A stretch of DNA of 64,000 nt from Thainema sp966674685 (GTDB taxonomy: Bacteria > Cyanobacteriota > Cyanobacteriia > Phormidesmidales > Phormidesmidaceae), in contig CBKWJC010000021.1 of assembly GCA_966674685.1 (NCBI GenBank), positions 1 to 64,000 of the forward strand, in the 5' to 3' direction. Positions 1 through 8,388 of this stretch are shown here, piece after piece. Position numbers and translations under genes: made by a program. Positions within the stretch are counted from its first letter, which is position 1. Each line of letters begins with the position of its first letter. The notes under the pieces are model-generated. The model was not told where the DNA came from. It did not search any database and worked only from the letters and a program-made list of their open reading frames with translations.

Positions 1-118
1 AAAGAGGGGAGGGGAAACTAGGGAAGTGCTCGGGAGTTGATTTTTTGTTGGTGGTTGTTCCGGGGGGGGCACGCCACATCAACCACCAAAACCCATTAAA
101 ACAAAGTTTACAGCTACT
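1..118. other. Non-coding left edge with a G-rich hairpin
   Basis: No convincing gene is present. Arms TTGGTGGTTG (48-57) and CAACCACCAA (80-89) can pair around a 22-base loop that contains a run of eight G. It lies directly before a dispersed repeat copy (119-221). Function unknown. Confidence 0.4.
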
Positions 119-221
119 AAGTAGGTTGGCATAAATAAACGCATCTAAAAAACCGGGGGAGTGACCCTCCGGGGCGCTCCCCCGGTTTTTTAGATATACA
201 TTTATTGGTATGTAGCTACTT
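119..221 (+). repeat. Dispersed hairpin repeat, family 1 (copy 1)
   Basis: A 103-bp element bounded by AAGTAGGTTGGCATAAATAA on the left and TGTAGCTACTT on the right, which are imperfect inverted repeats of each other. The middle is a strong hairpin with arms CCGGGGGAG and CTCCCCCGG flanked by A and T runs. A second close copy lies inverted at 38325-38426 and a diverged copy at 2821-3010. It sits 50 bp before the deacetylase-family gene and could act as an upstream terminator, but its structure suggests a non-autonomous mobile repeat. Confidence 0.8.
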
Positions 222-271
222 AACATTACCGTTTCAGGTCAGACCGTTATTAAAGTTACGATAAAGCTGCC

Positions 272-1204
272 ATGCTGCCTATTTTTTATTCAGACGAATT
301 TTTGCAGCACGATCCGGGCTACGGGCATCCTGAATGTCCAGAACGCCTGACGGCTATCGTCAAAGCCTTAAAAGCTGCACCTTGGGCCGACCAGCTCAGT
401 TGGCAATCGCCCACGCCCGTCCAGCAGCGAGATGTCATGCCTTGGGTACTGGCTGTACACGATGCTGGCTATGTGGAAGGCTTGCGGCAGTTAGCCAACA
501 GTGGCGGTGGCCGAATTGATGCCGATACCCGCGTGTCTCCCCGCAGTTTTGAGGTGGCACTGCTGGCTGTCAGCGCCTGGATTGATGGAGTAGATAGCGC
601 TTTGGCAACTGATGCACCCGCTTTTGTTTTTGCGCGTCCCCCCGGACATCACGCGGTTAAGCAGACGGGCATGGGATTTTGTTTGCTCTCCAATGCTGCG
701 ATCGCAGCTTACTATGCCCTTGAGCAGCCAGGGATTGAGCGGGTTGCAATTCTAGACTGGGACGTTCACCACGGCAATGGCACCCAAGCCATCGTGGAAC
801 ATAATCCTCACATTGTCTACTGTTCAACTCACCAGTCTCCCTGCTATCCAGGCACGGGCCGCGCCAGCGACCAAGGCGAACACCACAACGTGCTGAATAT
901 TCCCATGCGACCGGGCAGCAAAATTACGGATTACAAACTGGCATTTGAGCAGCAAGTCATGCCGTTTTTACAGGATTTTCAACCAAACGTACTATTGGTC
1001 AGTGCTGGCTATGATGCCAATGCTGCCGATCCGCTAGCGAGTATTGAGCTTGAGCCGGACGATTACACAATTCTCACCCAGTACTGTCTTGAACTCACGC
1101 CTCGCATTGTCTTTGGCTTAGAAGGTGGCTATCACTTTGCTGCCCTAGCCAATTCAGTGGTGGCAACGGTTGAACCCTGTCTAGCTCGTGCTGGAATTGC
1201 CTAG
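272..1204 (+). CDS. Histone deacetylase / acetoin-utilisation family hydrolase
   Basis: A 310-residue zinc-dependent amidohydrolase of the arginase/deacetylase superfamily. The N terminus carries the family signature GHPECPERL. The tandem catalytic histidines are H126-H127 in RPPGHHA, and the metal site is visible as D164 and H166 in DWDVHHGNGTQ plus a downstream Asp in SAGYDANAADP; a GGYH motif closes the active site. Length fits the bacterial family. Bacterial members deacetylate small amines or lysine side chains, so the true substrate cannot be read from sequence. It is the only gene in its block and is followed by a 250-bp gap, so it is probably transcribed alone. Confidence 0.9.
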   Translation: MLPIFYSDEFLQHDPGYGHPECPERLTAIVKALKAAPWADQLSWQSPTPVQQRDVMPWVLAVHDAGYVEGLRQLANSGGGRIDADTRVSPRSFEVALLAVSAWIDGVDSALATDAPAFVFARPPGHHAVKQTGMGFCLLSNAAIAAYYALEQPGIERVAILDWDVHHGNGTQAIVEHNPHIVYCSTHQSPCYPGTGRASDQGEHHNVLNIPMRPGSKITDYKLAFEQQVMPFLQDFQPNVLLVSAGYDANAADPLASIELEPDDYTILTQYCLELTPRIVFGLEGGYHFAALANSVVATVEPCLARAGIA

Positions 1205-1454
1205 CAGCAGTAAACCCAGTCCGAGCGCTGTCGCGGTTTAGTTAAAACATTCATACCATCTGACGTTCACACATTTGAATACTCTCAAAGCCTTCCAATC
1301 ACCTACTTTAAGATGGGCATAGCCATCCCCAAAACGTTACAAAACCTATCTTTTGACGCAGTCTTTATATATCCCATTTATAACCACTGATGGGAGATCC
1401 AACCCGTCGCTCCTGATATCTATAGGATGCGAACGATAAATATAGGACGTTTAT

Positions 1455-1979
1455 ATGACTGCGAGTGCAAACAAAAATACTTATTTACCCGAGAAAACGC
1501 AAAATGTAGTCGATGCATTCGAAGCATTAGGCACAGACGCTAAATTAGCGCTGCTTTACTACATTTATCAACACATGGGTGACTCGATCACGCCTGCTGC
1601 TCCATCAGCGGCTAATCCAGAACTTGTGCCAACTTTAATCGGTGACTATCTGGAACTGTCTGATGATGAACAACTGCAAATCATGCGAGAAATTGTGGAG
1701 CGGAAAGATTCAGAATCATCTCGCACGTATGGCGGTTTGACTGAAAATAATCAGCTTTTAGTTTGGTACGCTTGGGCCAAGGAAATGGGCACAAACGTTG
1801 TCGATATGCCCGCTGATTACAAGGCTAGCTCCGACATCAAAAATGCCCTAAAGCAGATTGAAAACCTGGAGTTCCAGGAGCAAATCTCCATGCTGCGAGA
1901 AGTTGCAGGCAACATGGGCTACAGCGAAGTTGGCAACATTCCGAGTCAACAAGAAACGGGTAAAACTCCCAGTCTGTAA
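1455..1979 (+). CDS. Helical carotenoid protein (OCP N-terminal-domain homologue)
   Basis: A 174-residue all-helical protein matching only the N-terminal carotenoid-binding domain of orange carotenoid protein; there is no NTF2-like C-terminal domain. Tyrosines in LLYYIYQHMG (about 35-38) and tryptophans W104 and W107 in LLVWYAWAKEMG correspond to the aromatic residues that line the carotenoid tunnel in the family. Family members bind a keto-carotenoid and quench singlet oxygen or phycobilisome excitation. The short extended tail (SQQETGKTPSL) resembles the linker stub left when the C-terminal domain is absent. No partner C-terminal-domain homologue gene lies in this window. The paralogue class (HCP1 to HCP5 type) cannot be decided by eye. 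Confidence 0.9.
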   Translation: MTASANKNTYLPEKTQNVVDAFEALGTDAKLALLYYIYQHMGDSITPAAPSAANPELVPTLIGDYLELSDDEQLQIMREIVERKDSESSRTYGGLTENNQLLVWYAWAKEMGTNVVDMPADYKASSDIKNALKQIENLEFQEQISMLREVAGNMGYSEVGNIPSQQETGKTPSL

Positions 1980-2059
1980 GACTAATCACTTGCAGTACTA
2001 GTGATCAAAATGGGTAATTTTTAACTGCAATCTAGCAGCAAATCCCGATAAAAAGCAAA

Positions 2060-2095
2060 AGAAGAGGGGAACTGCGATCGCAGTTCCCCTCTTCT
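2060..2095. terminator. Perfect 36-base palindrome after the carotenoid-protein gene
   Basis: The arm AGAAGAGGGGAACTGCGA pairs perfectly with its complement; the centre is a HIP1 octamer. It lies 80 bp after the carotenoid-protein stop codon and is the likely transcript end, although no long T run follows. Confidence 0.6.
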
Positions 2096-2171
2096 GGTAG
2101 GCTCGACAAATTCAAATTTACAATCTCATCTGGCAACGGTGATTTAGGATCGCAAATTTCTAGAATTTCTA

Positions 2172-2366
2172 TTAATAACTAGATTCACCGCTGACATGAT
2201 CATTAGGAATTTCTTTCCCTTTCTGTTGCAGTGCAGCCGTTCGAATCACCTCCCAAATTCGATAGAGGTTGCCGTCTTTGGGATCGGCTGCCCGATAACG
2301 CTGAATAAGATTATCGAGTTCTTGCTGTGTAGAGGGCACTTTGGGAACAGAATCAAAGCTGGTCAT
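2172..2366 (-). CDS. Small conserved-looking hypothetical protein (64 aa)
   Basis: The start is supported by AAGGAG about eight bases before the ATG. The product is acidic-basic mixed and probably helical, with a segment like LDNLIQRYRAADP and IWEVIRTAALQQKG, and has no signal peptide or membrane segment. An overlapping plus-strand frame of similar length has no ribosome binding site and a less protein-like composition, so I prefer the minus strand. I do not recognise the family. The gene converges on the carotenoid-protein gene. Confidence 0.6.
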   Translation of the reverse strand: MTSFDSVPKVPSTQQELDNLIQRYRAADPKDGNLYRIWEVIRTAALQQKGKEIPNDHVSGESSY

Positions 2367-2578
2367 GGGGAGTCTCCTTGTAACTAAAGCAGGATCACAA
2401 ACCTGAGGGAGTCTAGCGTTATAACTAGGCGACCATTATGCTGAAACCATAACACATTCTGTATAGTAGATAACAGAAATATTTAATTAAATCTACGTGT
2501 GAAAAAACGTTGAGATAACGTTCAGACACAAATTCACTAGAACATGCTGATCATGGCGGCAATCAAACCGTTGCTTAT

Positions 2579-2679
2579 ATGAAATCCGGTTGAAAACCTA
2601 TTGTTTATTTTTTGTGAAATGCTTGCCTAGCAAGCATTTCACAAAAAATAAACAGGGTTCTTACACACGGACTTGATAT
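2579..2679 (+). repeat. Dispersed hairpin repeat, family 2 (copy A)
   Basis: A 101-bp element starting ATGAAATCCGGTT and ending CGGACTTGATAT. The core arms GTTTATTTTTTGTGAAATGC and GCATTTCACAAAAAATAAAC are perfectly complementary. A second copy of exactly the same length is at 4855-4955. The outer ends are imperfect inverted repeats (ATGAAATCCG against ATCAAGTCCG). Confidence 0.85.
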
Positions 2680-2712
2680 TAGGAGCGCGGATTGAATCAA
2701 TCCGCAAATTGT

Positions 2713-2775
2713 AGGGGCAGGTTTTGCCGTCAAATCTACGGCAAGGTGCAGATTGATCGACTAAACCCGCCCCTC
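2713..2775. repeat. GGGGCAGGTTTT...AAACCCGCCCCT inverted repeat
   Basis: Outer arms GTAGGGGCAGGTTT and AAACCCGCCCCTC form an imperfect inverted repeat, with an inner pair TTGCCGT/ACGGCAA. I recall GTAGGGGCGGGTTT-type dispersed repeats from other cyanobacterial genomes; that is recollection, not a search result. Confidence 0.6.
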
Positions 2776-2820
2776 ACTAATATCGAATTTATGAATTTAT
2801 AATCCTTAATAAGCTGTTCC

Positions 2821-3010
2821 AAGTAGGTTGGCACGATATATAGCACTTCTTGTGCTAATAAAGGGGGAGTTATTTTTTGGAAGCCGCGCGGAGCGCGGCT
2901 TCCAAAAAATAACTTGTACCTCAGTAGCTTAGGAAAGGCTATAAACGTATATCTAAAAACCGAGACAACACTCCGTTTTTTAGGTATGCATTATTTACAT
3001 GCAGCTACTT
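2821..3010 (+). repeat. Dispersed repeat family 1, composite copy 2 with nested hairpin
   Basis: The 190-bp element has the family 1 ends (AAGTAGGTTGGCA on the left, ATGCAGCTACTT on the right) but a longer interior. A perfect hairpin at about 2868-2914, with arms built on AGTTATTTTTTGGAAGCCGC, lies inside it. The usual A/T-flanked core is degenerate (AAAAACCG ... CGTTTTTT). It looks like one hairpin unit inserted into another. Confidence 0.65.
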
Positions 3011-3310
3011 GGCTCAGCCAGCAACTTGATCTTGTTCAAGAATACCGAGATAAATTGTTGCATTTGGCACCATATTTTGCATCTTGAACAAATTTATAGG
3101 TAGCTTCATTTAATTTGCCCATCCTTCATCAAAAAACTACGAAGTGTGACAAATCTACTATTTTTGTATGTTTATGGTCGGGATTAACCAGTCGTATGTT
3201 TTGTGGCGAACTGGCTATCAAGTTAAGTTGTGAATGTGACGTTGCTGATGTTATTGGAAAGCGCTGAGTGCTGAGTGGCAGAACACGCCTTACTCCTCTC
3301 GCCTCACGTC

Positions 3311-4747
3311 TTACAGTAAACAATCATCCAGCCGCGCAAAAAAACGCACCATTTGAGCTAGACCAATAGCACCCTGATGCCAAGCGGGGAGGTGGCCATC
3401 TGGAGCATCGATATTAAATAATAGAGATTCAAAATCAAGCCATTCGCTGCGATCGCGCCAGCCCACTCGATTGCCAAACCGCTCAATGGGGCCATTGATC
3501 CGCCAGCCAGAGCGACCACCACGGCCCAAAAGCTGCAAATTGGCGTAGTTTAGATCGGTGCGGCCACCCACTTCACGCCAAATTTGCTTTTGAATACTGA
3601 AGCCAAATCGACCGCCGCTCCAGTTCACCCAGAGATAATCTAGCGTCCGCAAATCGCGACAGGGAAACTCTTGAACATCATTTGCATTCAGCCGCACTCC
3701 CGGCTGTAGTTCGCGCGCTGCCAGCATCATTTGATAGGTTTCACGATCGGCTTCTTGCCAGCGGCCTGCTTCCAGTAAGGCTTGCAGCGGTCGGTAGTCA
3801 ATATTGCAGGCAGAATCGAGGAAAATTTGATTACTTAAACTGGTCTGGGCAAACTGGGCAGCCTGTGCATGATTTCCCGGTTGATGAATCACAGAGGACT
3901 GGAGCGGCATCAACTGATCTAAGGCCGATAGCGCTTCTGCCGCCGTGGGATAGCGATCGCGAAAATCGTAGCGCACCATTTGATCCAGCACATCACATAG
4001 AGCTGAGCTAGCCTGAATGCCGTCTCGCCAAAGAATTTCACAGGTGTGATGATCTTCGGGCAGCGTTTTAGGATGCTTGCCCGTCAGTGCCTGAATGCCA
4101 ATCATGCCGACGGCGTAAATGTCGCTGCTGAAGCGGGGACGCCCCGCCGACTGCTCGTTGGGCATGTACCCTGGTGAACCAATGGCAATCGTGCGGGTCG
4201 TATTGCCCTGGACGCCAATGATGCGGGTACCCAACTGCTTCACCGCACCGAAATCAATCAGCACCAGTTTGCCATCGGCGCGACGACGAATCAGATTTGA
4301 AGGCTTAATATCGCGGTGAATCACATTGCGCTGATGCACAACAACCAAAATCTCTAAGATTTCCCGCAGGAGCTGCATCGTGTACTGCTCAGACTGGGGC
4401 TGCCCCAAGACCGCTTCTTGCCCCAAGTTGTCGCCCTCGACGTATTCCTGCACCAGATAAAAATCGGGGCCTTCTTCAAAGTGGGCAAACAGACGCGGAA
4501 TGCGATCGCAGTCACCAAAATGGTACAGCACCTCAGCCTCAGCTTCAAACAGGCGCTGCGCGGTGTCCAGGCTGATCTGATCTGACAGTTCTGGCTGCAG
4601 ATGTTTGACTACACACTTGGGGTTGTAGGGCAAATGCTGATCGAGGGCGAGATAGGTCTGACCAAACCCACCGCCGCCCAAATGCGTCACGATCTGATAC
4701 CGACCACCCACGGTTTTGCCTAACGGTAATCTTGGTGTTGCGGTCAT
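3311..4747 (-). CDS. Serine/threonine protein kinase fused to a GUN4-like domain
   Basis: A 478-residue fusion. The kinase half (about 12-275) has the glycine loop GGGGFGQTY, the ATP lysine in CVVKHLQ, HRDIKPSN near residue 143 and DFG near 164, so it should be active. The C-terminal part (about 320-478) is GUN4-like, starting LQALLEAGRWQEAD and continuing through FPCRDLRTLDYLWVNWSGG and FGFSIQKQIW. GUN4 domains bind porphyrins (Mg-protoporphyrin IX) and stimulate Mg-chelatase, so a tetrapyrrole-sensing kinase is a reasonable inference. I chose the ATG at 4747: AAGGAG lies about 15 bases upstream, whereas the longer TTG form at 4777 would place that site inside the coding region. Confidence 0.9.
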   Translation of the reverse strand: MTATPRLPLGKTVGGRYQIVTHLGGGGFGQTYLALDQHLPYNPKCVVKHLQPELSDQISLDTAQRLFEAEAEVLYHFGDCDRIPRLFAHFEEGPDFYLVQEYVEGDNLGQEAVLGQPQSEQYTMQLLREILEILVVVHQRNVIHRDIKPSNLIRRRADGKLVLIDFGAVKQLGTRIIGVQGNTTRTIAIGSPGYMPNEQSAGRPRFSSDIYAVGMIGIQALTGKHPKTLPEDHHTCEILWRDGIQASSALCDVLDQMVRYDFRDRYPTAAEALSALDQLMPLQSSVIHQPGNHAQAAQFAQTSLSNQIFLDSACNIDYRPLQALLEAGRWQEADRETYQMMLAARELQPGVRLNANDVQEFPCRDLRTLDYLWVNWSGGRFGFSIQKQIWREVGGRTDLNYANLQLLGRGGRSGWRINGPIERFGNRVGWRDRSEWLDFESLLFNIDAPDGHLPAWHQGAIGLAQMVRFFARLDDCLL

Positions 4748-4854
4748 GGGTGCGATCGCATCTCCTTCCCCAAACAAACCCTTTCGATCTTGACATGAAA
4801 ATTTAAATCTAGCGATTTTAAATGATTACCAAAAAGTATTGGGATTGAGCAGAC

Positions 4855-4955
4855 ATGAAATCCGGTTAAAAGCCAATTGTTTATTTTTTGTGAAATGCTG
4901 GCTTAGCCAGCATTTCACAAAAAATAAACAGAGTTCTTATACGCGGACTTGATAT
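4855..4955 (+). repeat. Dispersed hairpin repeat, family 2 (copy B)
   Basis: A 101-bp copy of the element at 2579-2679, differing at scattered bases. The core hairpin arms are identical apart from changes near the loop (GCTTGCC against GCTGGCT), where the opposite arm changes to match (GCAAGC against CCAGC). It sits between the kinase gene and the DUF2267 gene. Confidence 0.85.
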
Positions 4956-4979
4956 GAGTCCTGATTGCTGATTGAGAAC

Positions 4980-5003
4980 AAAAAAATCGCCCCAGTGGGG
5001 CGA
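4980..5003 (-). terminator. Rho-independent terminator of the DUF2267 gene
   Basis: On the minus strand TCGCCCC ACT GGGGCGA is followed by a run of seven T. It lies 67 bp after the stop codon of the gene at 5070-5915. Confidence 0.8.
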
Positions 5004-5069
5004 CAGTGGCGAGGAATCCATCACATTACGCTTGGATGTCCTGCGGTTGAGCTGTGTGTTGGGCAAGAT

Positions 5070-5915
5070 TTATGCTTCGACCCAGAGGGACTGAATTTGG
5101 CCCGGCATAAACTTCTTGATGTCTTGAATTCGTCCCTCAGATAGGTCTTCTTTAGTGGCAGAAAAGACAGCTTTGATGGCAGTCTCAGGGCTAACGTTCT
5201 TGGGCAGACCTGCCTCTTGGCGAATGCGGAATAGGAAGGTCTCATCATCAAACTTCAGCGGTGGACGAATTCGGCTGAGGAAGCTGACGATAGGATTAGT
5301 GTCTTGCCATAATTCAGCTACGCTGTTTTGCAGAGCCTTGTCTTCGGTCGGCAGAGCCTCTTCATCGAGTTCACTAGCTACCTGATCCGACGCCTTGGTG
5401 GTCATCAAGTCACGCATGGTGCGGAATACAACTTCTGCCACGTCACGAGCATCGAAGATGTCTTCCAGGTTGCCGCGCAGCATCACTTTTTCGAGGAAAG
5501 GCGTATTTTCTTCCACAATCGGGAGCGTTGGGCCGCTTTTCACTGCTTCTGGTGGATTATTTTCCATCTTTTGCAGCATCTTACGCCCTTTTTCGGTTAA
5601 ATCGGCCTTTTTGAAAGCAATTAGATGAGGAAGAGGGCCGTCACTGGCTCCCAACGTGTTCGCAACTCGCAAATCAAACTCATCCGGGTTGATAGCTGAT
5701 GGCACGTCCGCTTGGGTCGCATAGGCATTTCCGGAAAAATCGGCATCGATATATCCCTTTTGATTCAAGAAATCTAGATGCCCAAGCAGATCGCGGGTAC
5801 TCATTTGCCGACCTGCAAAGTCCGTCTGAGAGATATTTAACCCCTGTTCGCCTTCAGAATCTCGAATTTTTTGCAGCAGAATATATACAATGTCTTCTTT
5901 AATTGGAATTGTCAT
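5070..5915 (-). CDS. DUF2267 domain protein
   Basis: A 281-residue soluble protein. The N-terminal part (about 1-115) looks like a winged-helix fold, with MTIPIKEDIVYILLQKIRD and LTEKGRKMLQKME. The C-terminal part (about 140-281) has two repeats of the DUF2267 type: FLEKVMLRGNLEDIFDARD...ASELDEEALP and FLFRIRQEAGLP...ATKEDLSEGRIQDIKKFMP. The start is set by AAGAGG nine bases before the ATG; the longer frame to 5957 has no binding site. Proteins of this family are common in cyanobacteria and often stress-associated, but the biochemical role is unknown. Confidence 0.8.
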   Translation of the reverse strand: MTIPIKEDIVYILLQKIRDSEGEQGLNISQTDFAGRQMSTRDLLGHLDFLNQKGYIDADFSGNAYATQADVPSAINPDEFDLRVANTLGASDGPLPHLIAFKKADLTEKGRKMLQKMENNPPEAVKSGPTLPIVEENTPFLEKVMLRGNLEDIFDARDVAEVVFRTMRDLMTTKASDQVASELDEEALPTEDKALQNSVAELWQDTNPIVSFLSRIRPPLKFDDETFLFRIRQEAGLPKNVSPETAIKAVFSATKEDLSEGRIQDIKKFMPGQIQSLWVEA

Positions 5916-6182
5916 AGAAAACCTCTTAAACGTTGCGTTCAAACGTCTTACGTTCATCTAAGACGTAAGGGGAGAGTGCAGCTAACATCGCTGCAACTCA
6001 GCGTTCATCCAGCGATCGCAATTGGCAGCGGTTGCCAGGTGCATAACAAATTGCAGTTGTGACTGGATGCAGCCTGACCGAATATTACAAATTTTAAAGT
6101 TTGACCACATCTATCAAGAGAGATCAGTGTGCCTCTACTTCCGACAGAGTTTGAACCGCTAATTTCTTTTTACAGACAGGGA

Positions 6183-7655
6183 TTAATCCCAACCCAAGTT
6201 TTGTGCAACCTTTGATTTAGCGGGATTGGGTAGGCCATTGCGAGCAGCTTCCTGGGATTGGGGCAGCGTTATAGTCACAGTTGTGCCCTGGTTAACCATG
6301 CTGTCAATCCGGATTGAGCCGTGATGATTGGTGACAATGACCTGCGCGATCGCAAGTCCCAGTCCTGACCCGGTACTCTTCGCCGTTTGATCATGCTGGC
6401 TATGAGTTCGCGCCGGATCGACTCGGTAGAACCGATCAAACAGGAGCGGCAGGGATTCTGCCGGAATGCCAATCCCCGTATCGCGAATTTGCACCTGGAG
6501 GGTTGGCGGCTGTGTTGCGATCCAGCGGGCGCTGAGTTCGACTTCGCCCCCCGTCGGAGTGTACTGAATGGCATTGCTCACCAAGTTGGTAAACAGCCGA
6601 ATCAGCTGATCGCGATCGCCCATAATCGTTAGGGCTGAATCTAGCTCTACTGTCTGTTGAGCAACATAGGTATCGTTCACTGATACAGGTAAAGATGAGC
6701 GTGGCGCAGCGGATTCAGATGCGTCTACGTCATCTAACTGGAGCGATAGGGTGATGGACTTGTCAAGTGCGATCGCTTGCTGCTCCTCCAGCACCTGCAC
6801 CAGCAGCGCATCCATTTCCACAGGGTTAAACTGGGGCGGACTCATGCCGCTATCCTGGCGGGCCAGAAACAGCAGATCATCTACTAAATGCCCCAGGCGG
6901 CGGGTCAGTCGCTCAATCACCTTAAGCTGATACCGCTGAAAATCGGCGTCCGGGTTCGGATCAGCCAGTGCCACCTGCACATTGGTTTGAATCACGGCAA
7001 TTGGGTTACGCAGCTCGTGAGATGCATCTGCCGTAAACTGCTTGAGCTGCTGATACGATTCTCGCACGGGTGCGATCGCAAGTCCCGACAAAAACCAGCC
7101 CAGTCCGCCTACAGTCGAAACAATCAGCACAATGCCAATACTCAAATCCAGCAGCAGCCGTCGCGTCGGCTTGGTTACTTCAAACCAAGGGTGGCTCACT
7201 CGCAAATAGCCCAACACCTGCCGCCCCACCTGAAGCCGCTGCGTTACCTGCCGCATCAGGTGATCGGGCGTGGTATGTACCGTTTCACCCCGAGGATTAA
7301 CGTGAATTGGCACCTCAATTGGCGTCGAAAATGTCGTCCACAGCAAATCCCCGGTCGGGCTAAACCACTCCAGGTCAATGTGATCGTCTTCCACCGTATC
7401 GGCGTTATTGCGAAAGCTAGCCTCTACATTGACGTGCATCAGCGGATAGGCCATCGAGTCCGCCACCTGGTTTTGATCCAGCTCAATCACCAGCGATCGC
7501 TGCACCACTTCCACCACATGGCTCAGCGTATCGTCGATTCGCTCCACCAGCGTGGTTCGCACATACCAGTAAAAGCCGCTAGCAAACAGCAGCAGCAGCA
7601 CAGCGGTTACAGCCGCATACCAAAGGGCTAATCGACGACGAGTGGCTTGAAACAT
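6183..7655 (-). CDS. Two-component sensor histidine kinase (orphan)
   Basis: A 490-residue classical membrane kinase. Transmembrane segment 1 (about 11-31) and segment 2 (about 166-190) enclose a periplasmic sensor region. The dimerisation box DASHELRNPIAVIQ has the phospho-acceptor His near residue 213. The ATPase domain shows LVSNAIQYTP (N box), DTGIGIP (G1), LFDRFYR (F) and GSGLGLAI (G2), all intact. The layout resembles the RppB/NrsS group of cyanobacterial sensors, but no response regulator lies on either side, so the partner must be encoded elsewhere. Confidence 0.92.
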   Translation of the reverse strand: MFQATRRRLALWYAAVTAVLLLLFASGFYWYVRTTLVERIDDTLSHVVEVVQRSLVIELDQNQVADSMAYPLMHVNVEASFRNNADTVEDDHIDLEWFSPTGDLLWTTFSTPIEVPIHVNPRGETVHTTPDHLMRQVTQRLQVGRQVLGYLRVSHPWFEVTKPTRRLLLDLSIGIVLIVSTVGGLGWFLSGLAIAPVRESYQQLKQFTADASHELRNPIAVIQTNVQVALADPNPDADFQRYQLKVIERLTRRLGHLVDDLLFLARQDSGMSPPQFNPVEMDALLVQVLEEQQAIALDKSITLSLQLDDVDASESAAPRSSLPVSVNDTYVAQQTVELDSALTIMGDRDQLIRLFTNLVSNAIQYTPTGGEVELSARWIATQPPTLQVQIRDTGIGIPAESLPLLFDRFYRVDPARTHSQHDQTAKSTGSGLGLAIAQVIVTNHHGSIRIDSMVNQGTTVTITLPQSQEAARNGLPNPAKSKVAQNLGWD

Positions 7656-7922
7656 AAAGGATTGTTGCTAATTACATACCTCATCGGGTGGATTAATGCC
7701 CTGCGATCGCAAAAACTCCGCTAGCCAATTTGCCCATCCTCCCTAGCTCCAATGCCCGCAGCATCTGATTTTCAGCTTGGTTTTGCAGAAATTGTATGAC
7801 AGTAGTTGCTCAATCTCTCACTTTTGAAAACATCAGTTTGGCTTGACCTATCACACTGGGATGATGTATAGGCGCGGCATCAACGCTGTAATAGAAAAGC
7901 AGTATTGATTTAAGACACAATT

Positions 7923-8327
7923 ATGACCTGGTTACAGCGCGCCTACGTGCAACAAGTTGGGGAATTGACGCAGCCGACCGATGATTTCGGCGCAGAATCA
8001 CGCATGCAGCCGGGCTTTGGGCAGGACTACAACGCTCAGCTTCGGGAAAATGCGGGTGTCCACATGCCACCGCCACCGCCAGAGTTCATGGGGCTAAATG
8101 GAGAATATGATCCCAGTGGATTGGCCAAACGAGCTGCGATCGCACTTGAAGACGATCCGGTTGCGTCTCATCTAGAGCAGTTACGGCTGATTCAGTTTGG
8201 TGATTCCGTCATTTTTGAAGGACAGGTTCCTAGTCGCATTGAACTCGATCACGTTGTCGATGTTGTCCGCCACGTAGACGGGACGAAAAACATCGAGACC
8301 GATCGCGTCACCATCAGAAACGGGTAG
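7923..8327 (+). CDS. BON-domain protein
   Basis: A 134-residue protein. The first 60 residues are probably disordered, with a proline run (MPPPPPEFMG). The last 70 fit a BON domain: LAKRAAIALEDDP, IQFGDSVIFEGQVPS, and VVDVVRHVDGTKNIETDRV. BON domains bind phospholipid or other hydrophobic ligands and usually occur in envelope or osmotic-stress proteins; here there is no signal peptide. A weak hairpin (8331-8362) separates it from the convergent hydrolase gene. Confidence 0.7.
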   Translation: MTWLQRAYVQQVGELTQPTDDFGAESRMQPGFGQDYNAQLRENAGVHMPPPPPEFMGLNGEYDPSGLAKRAAIALEDDPVASHLEQLRLIQFGDSVIFEGQVPSRIELDHVVDVVRHVDGTKNIETDRVTIRNG

Positions 8328-8330
8328 AAA

Positions 8331-8362
8331 TCTAGACAGATCCTCTATATAGATTGTCTAGA
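8331..8362. terminator. Hairpin between convergent genes
   Basis: TCTAGACA and TGTCTAGA pair around a 16-base A/T-rich loop in the 61-bp gap between the BON gene and the hydrolase gene. It could end both transcripts; no T run is present. Confidence 0.4.
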
Positions 8363-8388
8363 CAAATCTCAAAAATCAGCATTGAGGC

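Larger units (their letters stand above)
2367..3310. other. Repeat-rich intergenic region
   Basis: No gene is supported. The stretch contains, in order, a family 2 hairpin repeat (2579-2679), a small hairpin GCGGATTG/CAATCCGC, a GGGGCAGGTTTT...AAACCCGCCCCT repeat (about 2713-2775) and a composite family 1 repeat (2821-3010). A low-complexity tract with GCTGAGTGCTGAGTG and ACTCCTCTCGCCTCACGTC follows at about 3262-3312. A 64-residue minus-strand frame at 3129-3323 overlaps the kinase stop and looks spurious. Confidence 0.7.

Noticed and set aside
2196..2387. Plus-strand 63-residue frame opposite the 64-residue protein
   Set aside because: No ribosome site and unlike a folded protein; the minus-strand frame has AAGGAG at the correct distance.
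3129..3323. Minus-strand 64-residue frame after the kinase
   Set aside because: Overlaps the kinase stop and is built from the low-complexity tract.
6888..7631. Plus-strand 247-residue frame opposite the sensor kinase
   Set aside because: Composition rich in His, Gln and Arg is typical of an antisense shadow of a well-supported kinase.
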